Below, piece after piece: positions 9,599-20,359 of a DNA stretch of 25,022 bases. A program made the translations under genes and the position numbers. The notes under the pieces were generated by a model. The model was not told the origin of the DNA, searched no databases, and saw only the letters and a list, made by a program, of their open reading frames with translations. Within the stretch, counting starts at the first letter, position 1. Every line of letters begins with the position of its first letter. This stretch comes from Hypsibius dujardini (Eukaryota > Tardigrada > Eutardigrada > Parachela > Hypsibiidae). Location of the stretch: NCBI GenBank assembly GCA_001579985.1, contig LRSR01012590.1, forward strand, positions 1 through 25,022. Reading direction: 5' to 3'.

Positions 9599-9782
9599 GT
9601 TGAGCAGATCGAGTTTCGAAAATCGTTTATGCATATAGAACAGTATCGCTTGAATTACGCCAAAATATTCATTTCCAGGCAACAAGCGAATGTATTTTCT
9701 CAGTTACGATTGTAATTGAAATAATGGGCAAGCTATTGGAGGGAGGGGGGCAGAGACAGAAACAGAGATCCAAACAAACTGG

Positions 9783-9837
<55 letters not shown>

Positions 9838-9906
9838 ACAGACAGATAGACAGACAAACAGACAAACGGACAGACGGACAGACAGACAGACAGAAAGGCA
9901 GATAGG

Positions 9907-9937
<31 letters not shown>

Positions 9938-10186
9938 GCAGGCAGACAAACAAACAGACAAACAAACAGACAGACAAAAAGACAGATCGACAGAGTCAAA
10001 CTTTGTATAATTTCTGGCTCCACAAACGGGTCTTCATAACAATTCATCATTTATGTGTTGGCCCATTCGGCATACCAAAAACCTAAAGTCTTGCAAATTT
10101 TAGCCCAAAAAAATTCACTGCATCTTGTCATTATCCTTTTTCGCTTGTTCGTCTGTCGTTTCTGGAGTAATTCTGGATTGGGAAAT
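9599..10186. promoter_or_regulatory. Shared upstream region of two divergent genes
   Basis: This 588-bp gap separates the minus-strand gene starting at 9598 from the plus-strand FASTK gene starting at 10187. It must hold both promoters. No TATA box was identified. The centre is a (GGCA)n/(GACA)n array, about 9761-9998. Confidence 0.45.
9761..9998. repeat. (GGCA)n and (GACA)n microsatellite
   Basis: About 15 GGCA units followed by interrupted GACA/AACA units. Confidence 0.92.
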
Positions 10187-12964
10187 ATGATGCGCCAAGC
10201 GGCGTGCCGCTCGTCGAAACTCTTGTCGCGAATTTTCCTTCAGAGTGAGTTTCCCCCTTCATTAACAATCCGATCAACCAATCGAGCAATCAACTTCACG
10301 CTTTGGCAGTCATTTATTTTCTTTCAATCAATCGATCAATCAATCAATAGATTTAACTGAAATCGCATGTTATCGTTGAAAGTGTTGATCTGATCCTCCT
10401 GTTCGACAGGGCGATCTGCTGGCCAGCTAATTCCCCGGTTATTTCCCATCCGACATTTTACACAAGCGCAGTGGCAGCCGACGTTTCCGTTCGCGGACCA
10501 AAAACATGTCGCCGCAGAAGATCGGCAATTATCGCTCAACAGCAACAACTCCGACGCAGTCGCAATCGATGTGCCCTCGCTGTTGCAGCGTGTCTTGGAC
10601 CCTTCCCGGACTCGGGGTCGGAAACAGTTTGTGGAAACGGAGAACATTGGTCTGCGGCAGGGTCTGATGAAAGCGCCGCAGTATGGGAAGACGTTCGGAG
10701 TGGCTTCCCTTCAGGTCTCCCTGCCGGCCTCGATGGCCAAGTCCTTGCATGAGCAGATGTGCTGTGCGGATCAGCTGAAGGATTTGAAAGCGGTCGTTCA
10801 GTTGGTCTCCGATGTTTCCTGTTTGGCGTCGATTGCGCGCGGCAGATTGATGGAAGGTCGGGCGTTTGAGGTTTGTCATATTGCGGTGGTTGGTTGATTG
10901 ATGAATTGTCAAAGGTGTTCGTGAGTGATTGTTCCAGTAGCTTGATTGATTGATGAATTGTCAAAGCTGTTCGTGAGTGATTGGTCTAGTCGCTTGATTG
11001 ATTGATTGATGATCGTGAGTTTTAATAATTATTTAATTGATGGATATTTTTCGCTTACTTGTTTAGTCCTTTGCACAACATCTCACGCTCCGGCTGGAGT
11101 CAAGTACTGATCTCACCTTCACCGACGTGCGCAATCTTCTGCAAGCCTTCCATCGGTTCCACTTTGACAACCTCCCGCACGACTTTCCGGCATCGCACGC
11201 CTTCCGGTCGGCCATCGACGCCGCCTGCATCCGGATCCTCCCGCAACTGTCGCGGGAAGAGGCGTTTCTCCTCTCGGACTTGTGGTTCCTCTCCGCCTGC
11301 TCTCGCCTGGCGGCCTTCCCCAGCCACTTGATCGGCACACTGGCGCGCGGGTCCTTGGACCAACTGCCACCGCACGAGGTGGTCCGGCTGCTTTTTGCGG
11401 TCGCGCTTCAGCGAAAAGCGGAGCCGGGCTTGCTGCTGCAGGCGGAACGCGCCTTGTCGCCGCATGTCGCGTCCCTCTCGCTGCCGGAGCTGGCGGTCAT
11501 CTGCGCAGCCTTCTTCAAGACCCAAACCACGCCGAGTTTGGATTTCATTGAGAAAATACTCTCTCGCCTGCTTGCAGTGGAGTTTGAAGGTTGGGCCGGG
11601 ATCAGTCTTGTAGATTAGTCTCAACGCAGTACATCATCTTCAACATCTACGACTGATTGATTGATTGATTGATTGATGATAGCTGCTACAATCATTCATC
11701 TACGACTGATTGATTGATTGCAGTAGATCATCTTCAATATCTAGGACTGATTGATTGATTGATTATAGCTGCTACAATCATTCATTTACGACTGATTGAT
11801 TGATTGATTGATTATAGCTGCTGCAATCATTCATCTACGACTGATTGATTGATTGATTGCATTAGATCATCTTCAATATCTAGGACTGTTTAATTGATTG
11901 ATTGACGATAGCTGCTACGATAATTTAGCTCACCAATCAATCAATCAATCAATCAACGTTGATGTCAAAACTGGAATAAATTTAAACTGAGATATTAATT
12001 TTAATGTGTCTTCCGGTTACAATTTTTAAATTGGATTCAAAATTAATGTTAAACAGGCTGGAATTTAAATTTAATTAAAAGCAAATTCACATCCAAAACT
12101 GGTCTGAAATTGAATTGAAATTAATTTAATATGAGGATAAAATTTTGTTGGGCATTTTAAATCATATTTTAAATTAATCTAAAGAACACCAGCCGAGATA
12201 TCGGATCCTTATGAAGGATATGGTAAAATGTGTGTCTTATTTGTGAGAGTAAAAATTAAATTAATTTCCACATCCTGGTGTGTTGTTGTTTTTTGTCAGG
12301 TGCGCCGGATGATGTTGCGATCGCGTTGTTCGCCAAATTCTTCAACCGCTACGCCCAGCCTGCGATGCACGAACCGCTGCAGCGGTTGCTGCAGAAGTGC
12401 AAGACCCAGATCGCCGCACTGGGCCTCCCGGCGCTGGGCCATTTGTGCGGCATCATGGAGATGACCCTGCAGGCGGACGAGGACTTTCTCTTCCGAGTCT
12501 GTCAGAAAGTGCTCACTTCCATGCCGGATGTGCGGCTGAAAGAACTGGCAAAGATCGCCAACATTTGCAGCTTCTTCAGCTTCTGGCCGGTAATTGAGGG
12601 CCAGGACTTCTCCCTGGTCTTGCTGCGGGAGTGTGAGCGGTCTATCCGCGTGGCCGATGTCGCGGCCTACCCGTCCAAGATGGTCGAGCTCTTGGCGGCC
12701 TTCGCGCATGTCGGCTGTTTCTCGAAGAAACTGCTGCAATTTATGAACCAGCGGGCCTTTTGGAAAAGCTACTTTAGTAAGTTTACCAGACAAATAGACA
12801 GACAGGCAGGTAGACAGACAGAAAAACTAAACAGACAGACAGGCAGGCGGACAGACAGGCAGGTAGACAGACAGACAAACCAACAGACAGACAGGCAGGT
12901 AGATAGACAGACAGACAGGCAGGCAGGCAGGCAGACAGGCAGACAGACAGACAGACAGACAGAC

Positions 12965-13007
<43 letters not shown>

Positions 13008-13527
13008 CAGACAGACAAGCAGACAGACAAGCAGACAGACAGACAGGCAGACAGACAGGCAGGCAGGCAGGCAGACTAAACTGGACGTAATAAAAGACGT
13101 TTTACAATCGGGCAGATGAGTAGACAAACCGACCAGTATTGGTCTCATTTTCAACTGATTTTTTTTGTAGGCCAACCGAAACCGTTGCTGGCAACTAATG
13201 ACCTTCTGCAACTGCATTATGCCATTGAAATGGAGTTTCCGGAATTCGGGCGTCCACTTATTTTGGAAAGTGCACTGAAAGGGATGCTTTCTGATGAAGG
13301 CTCTTCTCCGCCGCCCTTGAACAGTGCCGTGTCCTCGCTGTTCAATGGACTTCAGAAGTTGCTGCTGCAAGAGAATCAAACTGCTGCGCAGCAAAGTGTT
13401 GCTCTTTGCTCTCCGTTGCCGTACGCTGAGCCGAGTAAGTCCTCGCAGGGTTGTTTATCGCTGTGAGACAAACTACAAACATGCGCATTAACATTCAAAT
13501 GCTGGCAGACAGACAGACAACTAGGCG

Positions 13528-13575
<48 letters not shown>

Positions 13576-14152
13576 GGCAGACAAACAGACAGATAGACAA
13601 ACAGACAGATAGACAGGCAGACAGACAGACAGGAAAGCTTGGAGAGTTGGGACACTTTCAGTGGCATTATCAATGTGTTGTTTTCCCGCAGTGCTGTTAG
13701 TGAGACTGAAAGATCTCAACCCGATCCCTCTACCCCCGGATTTACTAGAAACTGGGTATAGCCTGAGAAGTCCTCCCAGTGACGGCACCTGGTAAGCCTT
13801 TTTGTCATTATCTTTTCTCTTCCATTCTGACCTAATTAACGCAGTACGGTCACATTTCTCCCTTTCGTTTTCGTTTCACAGTACCGTTATCATTTATCAT
13901 CCCTGGTGGGACTACACGAGCCCGCACCAGCGACTAACCGGCCTGAGTGAAATGAAGATCCGCCACCTCAAGACACTCGGTTACAACGTGATACAGATCA
14001 ATCAGCGGGAGACACACAACATGTCGTTCGTCCTCAAAGTGAAGCATCTACGGGATAAACTCTTTTTTGAGACGGCTAATGTCGCGGTCCCGTTGGATTA
14101 CGTTTCGGATAAGGACTCGCAGAAAAAAACGCCCTCTAGCTTGAAGTCTTGA
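10187..14152 (+). CDS. FASTK-domain/RAP-domain mitochondrial protein, 717 aa
   Basis: Seven exons: 10187-10244, 10410-10870, 11067-11589, 12300-12776, 13171-13434, 13692-13791 and 13882-14152. All junctions are phase-compatible (1,0,1,1,1,2) and sum to 2154 nt. The N-terminus MMRQAACRSSKLLSRIFLQR is an Arg/Ser-rich amphipathic presequence typical of mitochondrial import. Exons 3-4 form helical repeats like the FAST_1 region (PPHEVVRLLFAVALQ). Exon 5 resembles FAST_2 (NDLLQLHYAIEMEFPEFGRP, about residues 510-540). The last exon is a RAP domain (VIIYHPWWDY, then KIRHLKTLGYNVIQIN, about 630-675). FASTK-family proteins act in mitochondrial RNA processing and stability, and the RAP domain has an endonuclease-like fold. 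The length suits FASTKD1-5, but which paralogue is not resolvable by eye. Two ATGs are adjacent and either may be used. Confidence 0.92.
10880..11040. repeat. GATT-rich direct repeat in FASTK intron 2
   Basis: Two to three copies of a roughly 48-60-bp unit (TTGATTGATTGATGAATTGT, CAAAG, TGTTCGTGAGTGATTG) end in a (TTGA)n run. Confidence 0.8.
11645..11960. repeat. Compound (TGAT)n array in FASTK intron 3
   Basis: Five or so units combine CTACGACTGATTGATTGATT with ATAGCTGCTACAATCATTCA or CATCTTCAATATCTAGGACT. The following 300 bp to 12290 are AT-rich with no other feature. Confidence 0.85.
12785..13078. repeat. (GACA)n/(GGCA)n array in FASTK intron 4
   Basis: About 290 bp of interrupted GACA and GGCA units start only a few bases after the 5' splice site GTAAGT at 12777. 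Confidence 0.92.
13504..13632. repeat. (GACA)n array in FASTK intron 5
   Basis: Tetranucleotide GACA units with GGCA and AACA variants occupy the middle of intron 13435-13691. Confidence 0.92.
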
Positions 14153-14220
14153 ACTGTTGAACACGCCGGTGACGCTTATGTGTGCGATTTGGTTTTGAAA
14201 TATATATACAAAAATTCTTG

Positions 14221-14226
14221 AATAAA
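14221..14226 (+). terminator. Poly(A) signal AATAAA of the FASTK gene
   Basis: A canonical AATAAA lies 69 nt after the stop codon at 14150-14152. Confidence 0.75.
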
Positions 14227-14265
14227 AATATTTCGTCATTTGTTCGGTTCTTCCATTGTTGGACC

Positions 14266-14425
14266 AGCCAATCAATCAATATGGACCAGCCAATCAATGG
14301 ACCGGCCAATCAATCAATATGGACCAGCCAATCAATGGACCGACCAATCAATGGACCAGCCAATCAATGGACCAGCCAATCAATGGATCAGCCAATCAAT
14401 GGATCAGCCAATCAATCAATATATG
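14266..14425. repeat. 16-20-bp minisatellite (ATGGACCAGCCAATCA)
   Basis: About nine copies with optional extra ATCA units lie just past the FASTK poly(A) signal. The array yields spurious frames in both directions. Confidence 0.9.
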
Positions 14426-14439
14426 AGGCGTCAGACCAA

Positions 14440-14845
14440 CAAGTACAGTGGAATTCCGATCAACTGGTGCTGATTACTGGACCCCCCCCCCCAGTGAATT
14501 AGTTCCGACGGGCCGAAAACCCTGAAGTGTTTCAATCAAGTAATCAATCACCCGATTTCTACACAATTTGTTCTAACTCGCAGAAAAAGTGGCGATAATC
14601 AATGAATCGACCAAAGAGGAGAGGCAGAAAACACATTGAAAATCAGGCAATCAAGAACGTGCAGTCTTGTGGTCTCCTATTTTTGTAACCGGGTGTTGTT
14701 CGTACCGTTTGGGGTTCGAAAGCTTCCGACCGTGGGGACCGGAAGCCAAGACGCTAATCTCCGACATCGCCAAACGGGGGAAAAGAGATCGCTGGAGTAT
14801 TTGAGGCAGCGAGTTGGTGTTGAGATTCAGAGAGAGGGAATGCGT
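14440..14845. other. Intergenic region, possible orphan exon
   Basis: The region has a C10 homopolymer near 14483. On the minus strand a short stretch starting ATG at about 14768 reads MSEISVLASGPHGRKLSNPK and meets a GTACGA donor-like site. No partner exon or family match was found, so it is not called as a gene. Confidence 0.25.
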
Positions 14846-14852
14846 TTTGTGT

Positions 14853-15052
14853 GCGCGCATTCACGTGCGCCCATTCACGTGCGCGCATTCACGTGCGCAT
14901 TCACGTGCGCTCATTCACGTGCGCGCATTCATGTGCGCTCATTCACGTGCGCTCCCTCACGTGCGCGCATTCACGTGCGCTCGCTCACGTGCGCGCATTC
15001 ACGTGCGCGCATTCATGTGCGCGCATTCATGTGCGCGCATTCACGTGCGCGT
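14853..15052. repeat. 14-bp minisatellite carrying CACGTG
   Basis: Fourteen units of GCGCATTCACGTGC follow one another. Eleven contain the palindrome CACGTG and three have CATGTG. Confidence 0.92.
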
Positions 15053-15254
15053 GGGTCAGATGAGATATTTTCTGTTTTGAAAGTTAAGAATGAGCTTGGA
15101 TTTTTGTTGTTGCCTTTTTACGCCTTTGGATGTGGCATTATTGTGCGTATACGCTCCTACTGGACGATTGTTAACTAATAAGGGGGAAAAAAGGTACACG
15201 CCCTTGTGAGATCGGTCCAGTTACAGTGCTGCCACCATTCGGTCTCATGCGGTT

Positions 15255-15949
15255 TCATCTTCGGCCATGCGATTTCGGGCGCAGGTCACCGCTGCACTTG
15301 CACCGTCCGCTTTGCGCGATCCGTACGCAGCCGATGACTTTGGTGGTGGCTTTTTTGCTGAAGTAATGACAGCAGAATGTCTCGTACTCCATGCAGTTGT
15401 TGATGACGATATCGCCAGGCGCCGCTAAAAACGGAAAATGATCACAATCATGCCTGATCATTATGAGCACAATCTTTTTATTATTTATGTTTGATGGATG
15501 AATATTAAAATAAAATAGAATATTAAAATAAAATAGAATATTAAAATAAAATAGAAGATTAAAATAAAATAGAATATTAAAATAAAATAGAAGATTAAAA
15601 TAAAATAGAAGATTAAAATAAAATAGAATATTAAAATAAAATAGAAGATTAAAATAAAATAGAATATTAAAATAAAATGAAATATAATATAAAAAGTGTC
15701 CGAAAGTATTTTTATGCTTGACAAAAAAAATATGTGCCGCGGTTTCAGAAAACTCCTCTCTTATGTAACTTTTTTTAAAAGTCTAAAATGTGAAAATAAT
15801 GAATCAATGAATCAATGTGTATTATTAAAGGCAACATCTGAACCAGCGTTGTTAGGTGTCTTACCTTTCTGTTCCGGCCGCGCATTGACTAGGATTAGTC
15901 CGGCGAGGATGGACAGGATTATGGGCAGTAATGAGTGTTTCAGGTCCAT
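15255..15949 (-). CDS. Secreted six-cysteine peptide precursor, 84 aa
   Basis: Two exons, 15949-15865 and 15424-15255, join in phase 1 (donor GTAAGA, acceptor TTTTTAG), for 255 nt including the stop. Residues 1-23 form a signal peptide: MDLKHS, then a long hydrophobic core ending near LVNA. The mature part has six Cys spaced C-x6-C-C-x13-C-x8-C-x-C. The sequence ends in Gly-Arg-Arg before the stop, the classic signal for basic-residue removal and C-terminal amidation. The likely product is an extracellular peptide of about 55-60 residues with three disulfides. The spacing fits no family I can name. The C-x6-C-C-x13 start loosely recalls TAFA-type chemokine-like proteins (C-x7-C-C-x13), but the rest differs. 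Hormone, antimicrobial and venom-like roles all remain open. A TATA box lies about 100 bp upstream of the ATG. Confidence 0.75.
15501..15679. repeat. 18-bp AT-rich array in the peptide-gene intron
   Basis: Ten copies of AATATTAAAATAAAATAG (with AAGATT variants) fill part of the 440-bp intron 15425-15864. Confidence 0.95.
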
Positions 15950-16047
15950 TTTTTTCGGGCGATTGCTGCTGTGCGTGGTAAAGAAAACTTATTCGGATGT
16001 GTCTTAAACTAAATTTTTGCTTAGAATAAAGAGCGATCGATGGCAGG

Positions 16048-16054
16048 TTTTATA
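16048..16054 (-). promoter_or_regulatory. TATA box of the secreted peptide gene
   Basis: The minus strand reads GTGTATAAAACC. It lies about 100 bp upstream of the start codon at 15949, which suits a TATA box with a 5' UTR of about 70 nt. Confidence 0.5.
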
Positions 16055-16059
16055 CACTT

Positions 16060-16783
16060 CATGCGTACGCCTCTCATCACAGGGCGGTTTTATTATTTAT
16101 GAATGGCTCAGTTGATATCTAATGACGGCATTAGACGCTTGAATTATAATGAGAACACATATAAATCGCACCGGAACTAGGCTAGTAGCGAAAAAGAAAG
16201 AGCAGATCGCGGCGGGTGAGAAACGCTCTGCAATGCATGCCTGCACTTACAAGTGTATTTAAGTGCTGGATTCTTCAGTTCGGCGTGCCGGTTCACTTTC
16301 GCTTCACCGTCTGATCTTCTTCTTCCCCCGATGGGCGGACGAACGGCCCTTGTCCGTGTCGTGGTACTTTTACCGTGAAAGGAAACGCTTTTTGCGCTAT
16401 ACGGTAATCTTCAAATTAGGTACTACGAGTACCCGTGCCCAGTGTAACTCTGGTAATTAAACCATACGTGTCTGTGCCTGTAATTTAGTTACAGACACAG
16501 ACACAGACATAGACACCAGACACAGACACAGACACAGACACATACACAGACACAGACACAGACACAGACATAGACACAGACACAGACACAGACACAGACA
16601 CAGACACAGACACAGACACAGACACAGGACAGGTAGTACTGTAGTGTTAGCAAAGTTTGCTAGGCTACGTGATCAATCAATATGTATTTGCACGGTTCCT
16701 CTGACACTAGGATATACGGACGCACTTCTCGTACCGTCTGATATAGCCTGACACCCTCAAAACCGACGATTCCCGCCGTCAAA
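16060..16783. other. Divergent intergenic region with (ACAGAC)n
   Basis: This gap separates the peptide gene (minus) from the coiled-coil gene (plus). It contains a hexanucleotide array at 16491-16628. No other coding or RNA feature is supported. Confidence 0.5.
16491..16628. repeat. (ACAGAC)n hexanucleotide array
   Basis: About 22 units with a few CATAGA variants, ending about 155 bp before the start codon at 16784. Confidence 0.92.
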
Positions 16784-19700
16784 ATGCCTTCAGGCAAAGT
16801 CATCGAAGCTGCAGCAACAACAGTTGCCCCACCAATTCGGTCAGATAGAGACAACCTGAAACTGTTCCACGTCCAGGCGCCCGAGTCCTTCCATGACATG
16901 TCCGTCACGGACCTTGTCCTGGGCACGGACCCGCGAAGGCCGTCCCAACCCGCACGACGGACCTGGGCGTTGAAGCCCAACATGCTGACCGGACGCATGG
17001 ACAAGATCGCCAAAATGGAGATTCAGCGGGACGCGCTGCGTAATCGGGAGTACCTTCTGCATCGCCTGAAGAAGAACGATCGCTTTGTGTAAGCGTGTGA
17101 ACGTGTATTAGTACCGGCACCAAATAATAAGCCCTTTTTATTCCGCTGGAAACGAATTATACTTTTTTTATTGAACTTATTAAATTAGGAAATTTTACTT
17201 TAACTCAATTTACAGCCACGGCAAAAAGGTTGCAAGGGCTTTAAATTTACTCGTACATGTGCATGCACCTCACAGGTCATTTTTTTTGTCGAGCGGTTTC
17301 TTGAACGCGGCACATTTTTCTCACTGCAGTCGACGACCAGCTTGCACGGACGATCACATCACGCGAGCGAGCCGGCTGATTGAAGCCGAGCGCATCACTT
17401 GCGAGGTGGACGAAGCACTGCGCACTGTGAAGGACGGCTTCGCCGCGGAGATGGATCGTTGCGGCAGACGGAAGGATGATGCGGTGAGGAGAACGACCGC
17501 GCTGATGGAAGCGATGCACGACTTCTCCGATTTCGTGGCGGTACGAGAACGGGAGGAAGCAGCGTCGATACAAAAATAGTTTCGCGGCAGCTGGGATTTA
17601 TTTGCAGACAAACGATCACTGGATAAAGCATAACACGGACAAGTCGCTGGAGGATGAGCGAGGGGCTCAAGTCTACGTTGACGAACGGGCCAGGTGATAA
17701 TAGACCAGACGTTTAGTATTATTGCATTAACCAATGCGCATGAGTAAAACTAGTGAAGGTTGCTACAGTAAGTGACAGAATTTATTATTATTATATATAT
17801 TATTATTATATATATTATTCTAACGGAGGCTCCCGGAAATGGGCAAAGGGGGCGGGACATGAGTAATAATGGAACAATCAACCAATCAATCAATCAGTTT
17901 CGCTCCGATTGCTGAGGAGCTCCGCTGGTTGATTGGTTGATTGTTCAGTATTACCCCTGCCCCGCCCCTTTTGCCCATTTCCAGGACCCTCCATTAGGTT
18001 AAATTCTGTCGCTCACTGAGGGATTTTTTTATCAGGAAGTATACACTTCCCTTTTCAGATTACTAATAGAACAAGAAGTTGGTTTGAAAAAGCGAACTGT
18101 CTTGCGGTCGAAGAAACTGGCCAGGAAGGAGTATAAATCATTGCTGGATGAAATTGTGGCACTGACGGCTGGAGACGTAAGCTGACCAGTAAGCCGTGAG
18201 ACGATTTATGAACGGAAGTATAGTAACCTACAGAGTAGTTTGTAGTTGGCCTCCGTATTCATATTAATTGCGTTACAGTGGACTGAATACTCTTTAGCTC
18301 ACGTTCGCCTTAACCCTCTGAGAACCAGTCAGCATACACTTGCTAGATTTGACGGTCACATTCGATTTTCAGCACGAGTTCTGGGTCTTTTCGTTCGCGG
18401 TTTTTTGCTTTGATATTTTTACCACATATTTATTTAGATTCAAAAAACAAATTTTCAAAAAAACTTCTCAAAGGGGTAGGAACCTACTTAGCACCACCTT
18501 GCTAACACTTGGACCGCCCGAACAACATCCAGTCCCACGTGTCGACGTTTTTTTCTCAGTATCGAAAAAATAAGGGGCTTGAGACTGGTCCTTAGTGCAT
18601 CTAGTAAAACTGGTATTGCAATATTCGAGTGAATACAAGCGGAGTTAAAAATTATTAACCATTAGGAAAAGGTTAGAACTCTGCCTAATGATTCGCTGCG
18701 CTACCACTGGTTGTAACCACTACGAATGACGTGTAACTGACATTTTGTGACTGTGTAGTCACTCGTTTGACGGTTTTTAGTCCATTCTTCATCAGCGGCG
18801 CCATGGTTCCCACTACCACTGAAACGGTTACATTTGATGGTTGTGGGGAATTTTCCAAACGATTCCGTTAGGATTTGCAAGGAATCATTCAGCACTTTCC
18901 CTAATCTAGCAAAGTTTTGCTAGACCCGGTTCTATCCGTATACCCAAAACACCTGGTTACCAGAGGGTTAAGCCTTAACGGTTACTCGTAATCGTTTACG
19001 GTATGTTCTGTCGATTGATACAGTTCAATGGAACAGAGCACCTCATCACTGAACTGGAGCAGCAGATCGCGGTGATGACCATTGCTCAAGAAGCCGTCGA
19101 ACAAAAGGAACAGATCGAGGCCGAAGCGGAATCTTTCCGAAAGCGTCTAAATGCGGTAGGCAGCGCGAAAAGTCGGAACCTTCACGTAATTGTTTTCCCT
19201 GGTATGTATTGGTATAGGGAATGGCCTCGCAGTTGGAGCAGATGGCAGCGAAAGAAAAGATCCTACTAACTACGAAGGCCAAAATGTTGGCCTCCAAACG
19301 ACACTATGAAGAAATGCGTAACCTGTTGTCCGTCCAGCAGGAGGCCGACGTCCAAGAGTACTTGAATCTTCAAAAGTATGTACTCGTCTAGTGAAGACCC
19401 TGGTGATCTATTTGTCTGTTCGTCTGTCTTTGTGTCTGTGTATGTGTGCCTGTGTCTGTGTCTCTGTGTGTGTGTCTGTGTGTGTGTCTGTGTGTGTGTC
19501 TGTGTGTCTGTGTGTGTGTCTGTGTGTGTGTCTGTGTGTGTGTCTGTGTGTGTGTCTGTGTGTCTGTGTGTGTGTCTGTGTGTCTGTCTGTGTGTCTGTC
19601 TGTCTGTATGTCTATTTGTCTGTCTGTCGGTTTGTCCTCCACGTTGTTTTTAAGCATAGAAACAGCTCGCCTCTAAAAAAATGAGACCTGCGACCTTTTT

Positions 19701-20078
19701 TCACGCAGTTCCATATACGAGATTTACACCGGGGCATGCAGCTTGATGGGTCAGGAACGTAAGGCCAGTCGGAAGGAGTTTGCCGAACAATTTTGTACGG
19801 TACGCATGTTCAATTTATTCCAGAAACACCGGGCTTGGCAATACGATTTGGGGAACTTTCAGATTGGGCAGTGCTTGCTGGACTCCTACATCGTTCAGAC
19901 CGCGGTAAACCACGTTTTCGCCGAGAACAACCCTCGAGAAGGCAAAGAAATTCCCAATCAGAAACTGGAGGAGGTAACCGGGCTAGTTGGATCGGGCTTT
20001 TTCCCTCATCTTACTTTCAAGGTGTTGCTGAAGCCGTTGCCGCTTATTCGCCCACAAAAGAATACACTTAAATCTTAA
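16784..20078 (+). CDS. Coiled-coil protein of unknown function, about 438 aa
   Basis: Exons 16784-17088, 17330-17540, 18036-18176, 19024-19155, 19218-19375 and 19709-20078 join in phases 2,0,0,0,2 to 1317 nt. The N-terminal 70 residues have a conserved-looking motif (LVLGTDPRRPSQPARRTWAL). Most of the rest is charged and helical, with heptad-like runs (LIEAERITCEVDEAL; ITELEQQIAVM; EQKEQIEAEAESFRKRL; LEQMAAKEKILL). It ends in a less charged, partly basic tail. No catalytic motif, signal peptide or membrane segment is seen. A cytoskeletal or ciliary role would be typical of such proteins, but nothing here proves it. The last exon may contain a further 63-nt intron (19800-19862), which would give 417 aa, or one from GCG|GTAAAC at 19903. 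The C-terminal 90 residues are therefore uncertain. Confidence 0.72.
17766..18018. mobile_element. Foldback element in coiled-coil gene intron 2
   Basis: The ends are inverted: left CAGTAAGTGACAGAATTTA, right complement CAGTGAGCGACAGAATTTA. The inner arms continue for about 75 bp (GGAGGCTCC, GGAAATGGGCAAA, GGGCGGG, AACAATCAACCAATCAA). The left arm carries an inserted (TTATTATATA) tract. No protein is encoded. The core resembles the satellite at 24676-25022. Confidence 0.75.
18314..18967. mobile_element. Non-autonomous piggyBac-type element, 654 bp
   Basis: TTAA on both sides (18310-18313 and 18968-18971) is the piggyBac target-site duplication. The inverted termini start CCCTCTGAGAACCAG and CCCTCTGGTAACCAG (13 of 15). 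A subterminal TTGCTAGATT is also inverted (about 18340 and 18906). No transposase domain is readable, so the copy depends on another element. It lies in intron 3 (18177-19023) of the coiled-coil gene. Confidence 0.75.
19410..19630. repeat. (TGTGTC)n/(TGTC)n array in coiled-coil gene intron 5
   Basis: Interrupted TGTGTGTGTC and TGTC units occupy most of intron 19376-19708. Confidence 0.92.
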
Positions 20079-20359
20079 ATCTGAACTGAATTCACGATCT
20101 TCTGTTGCGATCAGAACATTTCTAGACGACATGCAAACGCCTGTAATCACGGTGCCTTGAATGCTTGATTAACATTACTAGCCGTTTCAGTTTGATAAAC
20201 TTTTAAGACCTGATTAGATAGATGTTAGTCAACAGTTTGGCTCTGTAAGAAGACCGATGCCCGATAGATCGTTTAGGGCCGATAGATCGTCGATAACCGA
20301 TAGATCGTCGATAGCCGATGGATCGTCGAGACAAGAGACTACAGCGAAAAGATAAACTA
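20079..20359. other. Region between the coiled-coil and P450 genes
   Basis: No coding feature. An 18-bp repeat with about four copies (CCGATAGATCGTCGATAA and variants) spans about 20262-20330. No AATAAA was seen for the upstream gene. Confidence 0.5.

Noticed and set aside
14651-14860. Minus-strand frame containing MSEISVLASGPHGRKLSNPK
   Set aside because: It looks somewhat coding, but no second exon, poly(A) signal or homology could be seen, and it runs toward a minisatellite.
14636-15178. Plus-strand frame of 180 codons rich in HVRAFTCAHS
   Set aside because: Most of it is the 14-bp CACGTG minisatellite read by chance; a 14-bp unit opens several frames.
18340-18895. Short frames inside the piggyBac-type element
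   Set aside because: Neither resembles a piggyBac transposase or its Cys-rich tail, and the element is too short to be autonomous.
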